A DNA stretch of 7,343 nucleotides from NCBI GenBank assembly GCA_038239345.1, contig JBBSEX010000101.1, positions 1 through 7,343 of the forward strand, written 5' to 3'. The DNA comes from JBBSEX01 sp038239345. Its GTDB lineage: Bacteria; Acidobacteriota; Terriglobia; Bryobacterales; Bryobacteraceae. Made by a program: the position numbers and the translations under genes. Positions within the stretch are counted from its first letter, which is position 1. Every line of letters begins with the position of its first letter. The notes beneath the pieces were generated by a model. It ran no database searches. It was given only the letters and a program-made list of their open reading frames with translations, and was not told the origin of the DNA. Below are positions 1 through 6,818 of the stretch, piece by piece.

Positions 1-1
1 C

Positions 2-3000
2 GGCTGGTGGATCGCCGTCAGCGCGATTCTTTGTTTTTCATTCCTCGGATACGCTCAGGAGAACTCGGGAACGATCCTAGGCGTGGTTACGGACGCCAGC
101 GGCGCTGTGGTGCCGAACGCAACCATTACCGCGACCAGCGAGCGCAATCCGCGCGGCGTTACCGCGACAACAGATGGCAGCGGCGCTTATACGCTCGCCA
201 ATCTGCCAATAGGCGTTTACACGCTGGAAGTCTCGGCCACCGGCTTCTCCTCATTGAAGCAATCCAACCTTGCGGTCCAGCTTGGATCCCGGATCACTTA
301 CAACCCGAAGATCACCGTGGGCGGAACGTCGCAGGTAGTAGAAGTGATGGACGCGGCCACCTCGCTCGATACTACCTCCAGCCGGACCGATACGGTCATC
401 GGTCAGGCCACTTTTGATCATCTTGCCAAGGGGAGGAGTTTTAACTCCATCCTTGCCTTGGCCCCGGGCGTCCGCCAGGAAGTCAAGGGCGGAAGCGCTG
501 GCGTTGGGGGCATTCAAGTGGACGGCTCCAGCGGGCTGGAGAACACATATTATCTCGACGGGGTGGAGGTCTCGGATATCCTTTCGGGCGCCTTGCGTTC
601 GTCGAATTCGATTCCGCTGGATTTCATCTCGGAGTTGCAGATCAAGAGCGGCGGCTTCGAGGCCGAATACGGCGGTGCCACGGGTGGCGTGATCAACGTC
701 GCTATCCGGAACGGGGCTAACGCGTTTCATGGAACTGTGTATGGTCAATACACAGGCGATCCGTTGAACGCGGGCGACCGGGGTTTCTGGCAGCGCTCGC
801 CCACCAATGCCAACGCAGCCGATTTCTTCCGGCCTAAAGAGGATAGCTACAGTTTGTGGTATCCGGGCTTCACAGCCGGGGGCCGCATCATTCGCGATAA
901 GGTGTTCTTCTTTGCGGGCTACTCTCCGGAGATCGAACACACGGATCGTACCATCAACTACACATCCGGTGCCCGGACTTTCCAGCAAGACTGGTTCCGT
1001 CATTATGCCGTCAGCCGGCTGGATTACGCGGCGTCGAGCAAGCTGCAGATTTACGGATCGTATATCTGGTCGCCGCAAAAACGTACAGGGTCTCTGCCTA
1101 ACCGGGATCCGCGCATTACCGCTCCTACCAACGATCTCTCGATCCAAGGCGGTTACACCCCTTCTCAGGCCGTCAATACCGGAGCTACGTACTCGCTCAC
1201 GCCCAGAATCATCTTCAGCGCGCGCTACGGGTACAAATTTCTAAACGACAAGGGCGGCAACTATGGTATTCCCACAGCCCCCTACGTGTCTTACCTGACC
1301 AGCGCCCCGGCCGGCGTTCCAACGCCTGGCGGCACCGGCTTCTCCAACGTAAGCAGTACATTCCAGACAATCCGGGACACCACAACGCGGCAGAACGTAT
1401 ATCTCGATGGAACTTTCATCGCTACGCTATTTGGCCAACAACACACATTTAAAGCAGGCTATGCCTTGAATCGCGTTGGCAACGACGTTTTGGCCGATTA
1501 CCCGAACGGGTTTTTCACCGTTAATTGGGGCGACGCCTACACCCGGGGAAGCATCACTAACAAAAAGGGAACATACGGCTACTACACCTGGGAAGACGGA
1601 GTAAAGAACAACTCCAAAGTGAACGGGCGCAATCAAGGCTTCTATATCCAGGATCAGTGGCGAATCCATCCGCACGTAACCCTAAATGTCGGCGTCCGGT
1701 TCGAGAATGAGTTCCTGCCTCCGTATACACCGGAAGTGAATGGTAAGAAAATCGCCAACCCAGTCTCCTTCGATTGGGGTCAAAAGATTGCACCGCGCAT
1801 AGGCGGCGCCTGGGACGTGCGAGGCGACGGCAAGTGGAAGGTATTCGGCAGCTATGGTTTGTTCTACGACGTCCTCAAATACAACCTGGCGCGCGGCTCC
1901 TTTGGTGGGGAGTTCTGGATGAGCCATGTTTACACACTGGACAAACCGGATGTACTCTCTTTGAGCAAAACGAATCCCGGGGCGCTGGGAACACCGATCA
2001 TAACCTTCGATAACCGCACTGTCCCAATTAACGCTCAGGGACAATTGGATGGTATTGAGCAAAACCTAAAGCCTTACAAATCGCGTGACTTCAATATCGG
2101 CGTAGACCATCAACTCGCCAGCCGGCTGGTTGCTTCCGTGCGGTATACGCGGAAGGACCTGTTGCAGACCATCGAAGATATCGGAGTTCTCGACGCGGAG
2201 GATAATGAAACCTATTTGATTGGGAATCCCGGGTACGGCCAGACTCGCCAAGATCCTCTGCACATTTACGATGGAAAAACCCCCAACGGGAACTTTCTTG
2301 TTCCAAAAGCAGTACGGCAGTATGATGGCGTCGAGTTTCGTCTGCAAGGTCAGGTTGGCCGGTTCAACTTGGTCCCGTCTTACACGTGGAGCCGCCTCTA
2401 CGGCAACTACTCCGGTCTGGGCAACTCGGATGAATCCGGACGCTCCAACCCCAACAACAACCGCGCCTTTGACTTGCCGTACACTTACTTCGACGATACC
2501 GGGAGTCAGCAGAACGTGCTTGGCCTGCTCGGTACCGATCGGCCGCATACGTTCAAGTTTTTCGGGTCCTATGAGTTAAAAACAAAGATCGGCGAGACCT
2601 TCTTCGGTGTGAATCAGATAGCATTCAGCGGGACCAATGATTCCACGTCGCTGATCTACTTGTCGGCTCCGACGTACCCATACGGACGCGGCGACTTGGG
2701 GCGGACCCCGGTCTACACTCAAACGGACTTGTCTTTATCTCACGCCGTGAAGATCACGGAAAGAACCAGCTTGAGGTTCGAAGCCGAAATTCGCAATCTG
2801 TTCAATCAGGCCGCAGCGATCTCGCGCGACAGTCAGATCAACCGGACTGGCGCCGTTTCCGAGGCTCAGCTACCTATAAAGCAGTTCTTTGCAGGATACG
2901 ATCCGAAGAAGTTTGTATTCCCGGGTAGCGTCAGTACCGCCACCACGATCCCCTATAACGCCATCTACGGACTCCCCGGTGCCAATTATCGCAACGGTGG

Positions 3001-3106
3001 CGGCCCAGGCACCACACTCAGCAGTGCTTTCTCCGCGCAAAACCCCAACTTCGGAGCCTACCAGGATTTCCGAACCATTCGTTTGGGCGTGAAGTTTATC
3101 TTTTAG
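2..3106 (+). CDS. Oar-like TonB-dependent outer-membrane receptor with N-terminal carboxypeptidase-regulatory-like domain (5'-partial)
   Basis: The frame is open from base 2 to the TAG at 3104-3106, giving 1034 visible residues. The start lies upstream of the window: the first residues (GWWIAVSAILCFSFLGYAQ) are the hydrophobic core and AxA-like end of a signal peptide, cleaved near residue 18. A GTG at 83 is therefore internal, not the start. Residues about 22-112 are a carboxypeptidase-regulatory-like beta-sandwich (VTDASGAVVPNATIT, then DGSGAYTLANLPIGVYTLEV). SQVVEVM at about 110-116 sits where SusC-like proteins carry the TonB box; this is inference. The plug spans about 125-250, with LAKGRSFNSILALAPGV, YYLDGVEVSD and EYGGATGGVINV. 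The rest is beta-barrel, including QDQWRIHPHVTLNVGVRFE near 550 and EAEIRNLFNQ near the end. It closes with GVKFIF, the terminal Phe expected for BAM-dependent insertion. The likely role is energy-coupled transport across the outer membrane. The substrate is unknown. Family assignment is firm; function beyond that is not. Confidence 0.93.
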   Translation, partial: GWWIAVSAILCFSFLGYAQENSGTILGVVTDASGAVVPNATITATSERNPRGVTATTDGSGAYTLANLPIGVYTLEVSATGFSSLKQSNLAVQLGSRITYNPKITVGGTSQVVEVMDAATSLDTTSSRTDTVIGQATFDHLAKGRSFNSILALAPGVRQEVKGGSAGVGGIQVDGSSGLENTYYLDGVEVSDILSGALRSSNSIPLDFISELQIKSGGFEAEYGGATGGVINVAIRNGANAFHGTVYGQYTGDPLNAGDRGFWQRSPTNANAADFFRPKEDSYSLWYPGFTAGGRIIRDKVFFFAGYSPEIEHTDRTINYTSGARTFQQDWFRHYAVSRLDYAASSKLQIYGSYIWSPQKRTGSLPNRDPRITAPTNDLSIQGGYTPSQAVNTGATYSLTPRIIFSARYGYKFLNDKGGNYGIPTAPYVSYLTSAPAGVPTPGGTGFSNVSSTFQTIRDTTTRQNVYLDGTFIATLFGQQHTFKAGYALNRVGNDVLADYPNGFFTVNWGDAYTRGSITNKKGTYGYYTWEDGVKNNSKVNGRNQGFYIQDQWRIHPHVTLNVGVRFENEFLPPYTPEVNGKKIANPVSFDWGQKIAPRIGGAWDVRGDGKWKVFGSYGLFYDVLKYNLARGSFGGEFWMSHVYTLDKPDVLSLSKTNPGALGTPIITFDNRTVPINAQGQLDGIEQNLKPYKSRDFNIGVDHQLASRLVASVRYTRKDLLQTIEDIGVLDAEDNETYLIGNPGYGQTRQDPLHIYDGKTPNGNFLVPKAVRQYDGVEFRLQGQVGRFNLVPSYTWSRLYGNYSGLGNSDESGRSNPNNNRAFDLPYTYFDDTGSQQNVLGLLGTDRPHTFKFFGSYELKTKIGETFFGVNQIAFSGTNDSTSLIYLSAPTYPYGRGDLGRTPVYTQTDLSLSHAVKITERTSLRFEAEIRNLFNQAAAISRDSQINRTGAVSEAQLPIKQFFAGYDPKKFVFPGSVSTATTIPYNAIYGLPGANYRNGGGPGTTLSSAFSAQNPNFGAYQDFRTIRLGVKFIF

Positions 3107-3116
3107 GCTGTAACTT

Positions 3117-3144
3117 CGTGGGGCCGGGCCCGCCCGGTCCCACG
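3117..3144 (+). terminator. Rho-independent-terminator-like hairpin after the first receptor
   Basis: Eleven bases after the stop codon, bases 3117-3128 (CGTGGGGCCGGG) pair with 3133-3144 (CCCGGTCCCACG). This gives a 12-bp stem with one G-T pair and a CCCG loop. The downstream tract CTATTCTTTCTC is pyrimidine-rich but has no clean run of T, so it is a suboptimal intrinsic terminator. Position and stem strength support transcription ending between the two receptors. A dispersed GC-rich repeat is the alternative reading. Confidence 0.6.
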
Positions 3145-3154
3145 CTATTCTTTC

Positions 3155-3166
3155 TCGGCGCGCCGA
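3155..3166. repeat. 12-bp perfect palindrome
   Basis: TCGGCGCGCCGA reads the same on both strands and lies ten bases beyond the terminator-like stem. It could extend the terminator as a second short hairpin or be chance in GC-rich sequence. No function can be assigned from sequence. Confidence 0.3.
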
Positions 3167-3208
3167 CCCCTCCAGATCTTCTCAGAACTCAACTTCCTTC
3201 CTGCGGCA

Positions 3209-3249
3209 CAGTCCTACAGAATGTGGGAAATTCACTTCTGTAGTTACTG
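3209..3249. promoter_or_regulatory. Long imperfect inverted repeat upstream of the second receptor (possible operator or leader structure)
   Basis: Three arms nest symmetrically. CAGT (3209-3212) pairs with ACTG (3246-3249). CTACAGAA (3214-3221) pairs with TTCTGTAG (3236-3243). GTG (3223-3225) pairs with CAC (3233-3235) around the loop GGAAATT. This makes 15 bp interrupted only by a 1x2 internal loop and a single bulged T. It lies 124 bases before the start of the second receptor gene and is not followed by a T tract, so it does not look like a terminator. It could be a dimeric-regulator operator, a structured leader, part of a small RNA or a short repeat; the sequence does not decide between these. 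Confidence 0.4.
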
Positions 3250-3355
3250 AATATCATAGTACCTCCCTCGTATAACACTGCTATACATCGGGTTATGCCT
3301 TGGCCCACCAGGTGCACTAGAGCAAAGCAAATGGAGACGGCCCGTCAGCCGATCT

Positions 3356-3367
3356 AAGGAAAGGAAA
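3356..3367 (+). promoter_or_regulatory. Ribosome binding site that fixes the TTG start of the second receptor
   Basis: The purine tract AAGGAAAGGAAA gives two overlapping Shine-Dalgarno-like AAGGA motifs, the nearer ending 8 bases before TTG at 3374. Between the upstream in-frame stop (TAG at 3257-3259) and this TTG the frame contains no ATG, GTG or other TTG. The TTG is therefore the first conventional start, and it also yields a complete signal peptide. Confidence 0.75.
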
Positions 3368-3373
3368 TCAAAA

Positions 3374-6300
3374 TTGAAACCCACAACAACTCGAATACAG
3401 AACCTCTTTAAGCCCGTGTTCGCTCTGCTTGCAATGGCGGTACTGTTTTCGCTCGCAAGCTTCGCACAGTCCACCAGCGGTAATCTCGTCGGCACGATAC
3501 TGGACGCCAGCGGCGCAGCCGTCCCGAGCGCAACGGTTACTGCCCTCAATGTGGATACTGGAGTGAAGGCTACAGCAAAATCGAACGAAAACGGTGAGTA
3601 CCGGTTCAGCAACCTTGCCGTCGGCAACTACGACATAACTTCCAGCGCCCCAGGCTTCAGCGGTGCCTCCTTGAAAGGCGCGGTAATCGAGCTTAATAAG
3701 ACCGCTACTGCCAATATCACGATGCAAATCGGCTCCGTCACGACCACCGTTGAAGTGCAGGGCGCAGGCATTGCCATCGATACGACCACAGCTCAAATCC
3801 AGAATAGCTTTGAAAGCAAAATGGCTGCGGACCTGCCCTCTGCCAGCGTTGGCTTGGGTGTTCTGAACCTCTCGCTACTCGGCGCGGGCGTGGCCAGCAG
3901 CGGTGGCGTCGGTGCTGGAACCGGTCCGTCGGTAGGTGGCCAGAGACCCCGTAACAACAACTTCACGATCGAGGGCGTGGACAACAATAATAAGGCCGTC
4001 ACGGGGCCTCAGGTCTTCATTCCCAACGACGCGGTTTCAAATTTTACTCTTCTGCAAAACCAGTTCTCACCCGAATACGGACACTCATCCGGAGGACAGT
4101 TCAACACAGTCGTCAAGAGCGGAACCAACCAGGTGCATGGGTCCATTTACGACTATTTGCAAAACCGCAATCTGAACGCGGTCGATCAGGCAAACGCAAA
4201 CCAGGGCATTAGAAACAATCCCCGTTACGATCAAAACCGCCTGGGGGCCTCGATCGGCGGCCCAATTATTCACAACAAGTTATTCTATTTCGGTAATTTC
4301 GAATATAATCCCCAGGGCCTCTCGAGCACTCCTTCCTCTGTTGTGGAGACCCCGACGGCGGCTGGCTATGCCGCATTGGGCGCGATCCCCGGCGTATCGC
4401 AGACCAACTTGAACGTGCTGAAGCAGTACGCGACCGCCTCCGCGGTTGCCAGCGATACGATTAAAGTCGGTGGTGTTTCAATTCCGGTAGGTGTCCTGCC
4501 CCTCGCGTCGCCCAACTTTACCAACAATTATGCGGCGATAGCTTCGGTAGATTATACCCTGTCCGACCGAGATCAGTTGCGCGGTCGATATATTTACAAC
4601 AAGACGTCGGCGATCGACACTGCGGCAACCTTTCCAAGTTTCTTTCTGTCAGTGCCGACCACCCAGTACCTGGTCACTTTGACCGAGTATCACAACTTCA
4701 GTCCCAACCTGACGAATGAGTTTCGTCTCGGCTACAACCGCTATAACAACACAACTCCGGCAGGCGATTTCAAGTTCCCCGGTCTCGATCAGTTCCCCAA
4801 TATCGTTCTTAACGATTTGAATATCAACCTTGGCCCGGACGGCAACGCTCCGCAGTTCACCATCCAGAATTTGTATCAGTTCACTGATAACATCACCTGG
4901 GTCAAAGGAAGCCACACAATTAAGATCGGTTTTGACGGACGGAAATACATCTCGCCCCAGTCTTTCACCCAGCGAGCGCGCGGCGAATACAATTACAACG
5001 ACACGGATCTGTTTCTTCGCGACCTCACGCCGGACAACCTCTCGGAACGAAGCATTGGAAACGTCGTCTACTACGGCGACCAGACCGCCCTGTATCCGTA
5101 TATTAATGACACTTGGCGCATTCGCCCAAACTTCACACTAAATCTCGGCTTGCGCTATGAGTTTACGAGCGTGCCATTCTCCCAAAGATCGCAGACGCTG
5201 AATGCGATCGCGAATACACCGGGAGTGCTCACATTCGGTGAACCGCAGCCCCAAAACAAGAACTTTGCCCCTCGCATCGGAATTGCCTACTCGCCCGGAA
5301 CCAGTGGAAACACCTCTATCCGAGCGGGATTCGGCATGGCTTACGATGTGCTCTACGATAACATTGGCATACTTTCCCTGCCGCCGCAGTTGAGTACAAC
5401 CGTTGATACCGACCCTCTGGGAGACAATCGGCCCAGCTTCCTGAAAAACGGCGGCATTCTCCCCAATGTGGCGGTCGGAGCCTTGAGCCGGGCCGACGCC
5501 ATCGGGAACACAGCCAGCTATGTTCCGAATCAGAAATTGCCGTACTCGATCCAGTGGAACCTTGGCTTTCAGCATGTCTTCGCAAAGAACTACACTGTCG
5601 AGGCCCGCTATCTCGGCACCCGTGGCGTTCATTTGAATGTCCAGACCCGCGAGAACGTACTATCCAAAGTCACGCCGGACATCAATCTCCCCACCTTCCT
5701 CCAGGCGCCCAGCCAGGCGCAATTGAATGCGCTACCAATTACCCTCGCTGCCATTCAGGCCAGGCCTCGCATCTCGTCTCAATTCCTTGCCGCCGGATTT
5801 ACGAACAATATCGTTGAATTCGCGCCGCTGGGTAATTCTATCTATCACGGGCTGGCGCTACAGTTGAACCGGCGCTTCTCGAGTGGTCTGCAGTTTGTCG
5901 GCGCGTACACATGGAGTAAACTGATCGACGACAGTACAGCGGACTTCTTTACAACCCGGCTGACGCCCCGACGTTCTCAGGATTTCCAAAACCTCAGATC
6001 CGACCGCGCCGCTTCCGCCCTGGATCGCCGCCATCGGTTTACCTTCTCGGCCATCTACGATGTGCCTTGGTTCAAGCACTCCAACTGGTTGATGCGCAAC
6101 GTTGTAGGGAACTGGGAAGTCGCTCCCATCTACACTTTTGAAAGTCCCGAATACGCCACCGTCCAGAGCGGCATTGATTCGAACCTCAACGGCGATTCCG
6201 CGGGCGACCGGAGCATCCTTAATCCTGATGGCGTCCCAGGAACCGGCAGCGCAGTCACTGCTCTAAAGAACTCTGCCGGCGCTACCGTTGCGTATCTGGC

Positions 6301-6643
6301 CAATAATCCAAACGCCCAATACATCGTGGCGGGATCGGGTGCGTTTGCCACAGTCGGGAGAAACACGTTGGCCACTCGGCGCATCAATGATTGGGATGCG
6401 ACTCTTATCAAGCGTTTCTCGGTCCGCGAGAGGTTCAAACTCGAGTTGCAGGCCCAGTTCCTAAATGCCTTCAATCACCCGCAATTTACTCCGGGTTTTT
6501 TGAATCAGATCAACTCGGTCGGCCAAAGCGGCTCTGCCATTCTCAACTATTTGACTCCGGGCAATAAGTTTTTCAACAATCCCGAAGCCACGTTCTCAAG
6601 CAACCCCCGTACGATTCAGATGGCCGCCAAGATAGTGTTCTAA
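3374..6643 (+). CDS. Oar-like TonB-dependent outer-membrane receptor with N-terminal carboxypeptidase-regulatory-like domain (complete)
   Basis: A complete 1089-residue protein starts at a TTG with a strong upstream AAGGA site. Residues 1-31 are a signal peptide: basic KPTTTR region, hydrophobic core, SFA end, then QSTSG. Residues about 36-127 are the carboxypeptidase-regulatory-like domain (ILDASGAAVPSATVTAL, ENGEYRFSNLAVGNYDI). TTTVEVQG at 123-130 occupies the position of the SusC-type TonB box; this is inference. The plug covers about 150-258 and is the subtype with FTIEGVDNNN, LQNQFSPEYGHSSGGQFNTV and KSGTNQVHG. The barrel begins at the conserved QNRNLNAVDQAN, continues through INDTWRIRPNFTLNLGLRYE near 575 and FLNAFNHPQF near 1040, and ends in KIVF with the terminal Phe used in BAM assembly. 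It probably imports a large or complex ligand, though Oar in Myxococcus is linked to protease export. No substrate-binding lipoprotein or enzyme is adjacent. No frameshift or truncation was seen. Confidence 0.95.
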   Translation: MKPTTTRIQNLFKPVFALLAMAVLFSLASFAQSTSGNLVGTILDASGAAVPSATVTALNVDTGVKATAKSNENGEYRFSNLAVGNYDITSSAPGFSGASLKGAVIELNKTATANITMQIGSVTTTVEVQGAGIAIDTTTAQIQNSFESKMAADLPSASVGLGVLNLSLLGAGVASSGGVGAGTGPSVGGQRPRNNNFTIEGVDNNNKAVTGPQVFIPNDAVSNFTLLQNQFSPEYGHSSGGQFNTVVKSGTNQVHGSIYDYLQNRNLNAVDQANANQGIRNNPRYDQNRLGASIGGPIIHNKLFYFGNFEYNPQGLSSTPSSVVETPTAAGYAALGAIPGVSQTNLNVLKQYATASAVASDTIKVGGVSIPVGVLPLASPNFTNNYAAIASVDYTLSDRDQLRGRYIYNKTSAIDTAATFPSFFLSVPTTQYLVTLTEYHNFSPNLTNEFRLGYNRYNNTTPAGDFKFPGLDQFPNIVLNDLNINLGPDGNAPQFTIQNLYQFTDNITWVKGSHTIKIGFDGRKYISPQSFTQRARGEYNYNDTDLFLRDLTPDNLSERSIGNVVYYGDQTALYPYINDTWRIRPNFTLNLGLRYEFTSVPFSQRSQTLNAIANTPGVLTFGEPQPQNKNFAPRIGIAYSPGTSGNTSIRAGFGMAYDVLYDNIGILSLPPQLSTTVDTDPLGDNRPSFLKNGGILPNVAVGALSRADAIGNTASYVPNQKLPYSIQWNLGFQHVFAKNYTVEARYLGTRGVHLNVQTRENVLSKVTPDINLPTFLQAPSQAQLNALPITLAAIQARPRISSQFLAAGFTNNIVEFAPLGNSIYHGLALQLNRRFSSGLQFVGAYTWSKLIDDSTADFFTTRLTPRRSQDFQNLRSDRAASALDRRHRFTFSAIYDVPWFKHSNWLMRNVVGNWEVAPIYTFESPEYATVQSGIDSNLNGDSAGDRSILNPDGVPGTGSAVTALKNSAGATVAYLANNPNAQYIVAGSGAFATVGRNTLATRRINDWDATLIKRFSVRERFKLELQAQFLNAFNHPQFTPGFLNQINSVGQSGSAILNYLTPGNKFFNNPEATFSSNPRTIQMAAKIVF

Positions 6644-6655
6644 TTTCGTAGTGTA

Positions 6656-6680
6656 GCGCGGACAGTCTTGCTGTCCGCGC
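6656..6680 (+). terminator. Perfect 10-bp GC-rich hairpin after the second receptor (terminator-like or dispersed repeat)
   Basis: GCGCGGACAG (6656-6665) pairs perfectly with CTGTCCGCGC (6671-6680) around a TCTTG loop, 12 bases after the stop codon. What follows is C-rich (CCCCGCCGGGACGGCC), not T-rich, so it is a poor textbook intrinsic terminator on the + strand. A short second stem, GCCG-GGA-CGGC at 6685-6695, follows directly. The paired-hairpin layout resembles a REP-like intergenic element as well as a Rho-type or T-less terminator. Which one it is depends on copy number in the genome. Confidence 0.5.
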
Positions 6681-6818
6681 CCCCGCCGGGACGGCCACCG
6701 GGCCAAGGCCAGTCACGAAATAATTCACCTCAATCTCCCATCCTTTCAACACGAATCCTAAAGACTCCGTCGAAGTACGCAACCTCCGGTGTATGCTCAA
6801 ACCGAAAGGTAAATCATC

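Larger units (their letters stand above)
3107..3373. other. Intergenic region between the two receptor genes
   Basis: This 267-base gap holds, in order, the terminator-like hairpin, the 12-bp palindrome, the inverted repeat at 3209-3249 and the ribosome binding site of the second receptor. A TATAAC hexamer at 3271-3276 could be a -10 element, but no convincing -35 lies 16-18 bases upstream. I see no coding sequence with a credible start or composition here on either strand. The gap must contain the second gene's promoter if, as the hairpin suggests, it is transcribed separately. Confidence 0.6.

Noticed and set aside
251..1147. Long open frame (298 codons) on the minus strand inside the first receptor gene
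   Set aside because: It is antisense to a firmly identified beta-barrel gene, its translation shows no recognisable domain, and it is best explained as a shadow of GC-rich codon usage.
3271..3276. TATAAC as a -10 promoter element for the second receptor
   Set aside because: The hexamer is good, but the bases 16-18 upstream do not resemble a -35 element and the spacing cannot be confirmed, so it is not listed as a promoter.
3270..3286. Short inverted repeat GTATA-N7-TATAC as an operator
   Set aside because: Five-base arms in an AT-rich patch are expected by chance, and no regulator gene is adjacent.
3244..3627. Minus-strand open frame crossing the start of the second receptor
   Set aside because: It is antisense to the signal peptide and regulatory-like domain of a convincing gene and has no domain of its own.
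3374..6643. SusC/SusD-type glycan uptake system
   Set aside because: The receptor has the SusC-like domain order, but no SusD-like lipoprotein or glycan enzyme lies in the window, and Oar-like receptors usually lack such partners.
3107..6818. CRISPR array, tRNA, rRNA or transposon ends in the intergenic regions
   Set aside because: No regularly spaced repeats, cloverleaf-like arms, terminal inverted repeats with target duplications or transposase motifs were seen.
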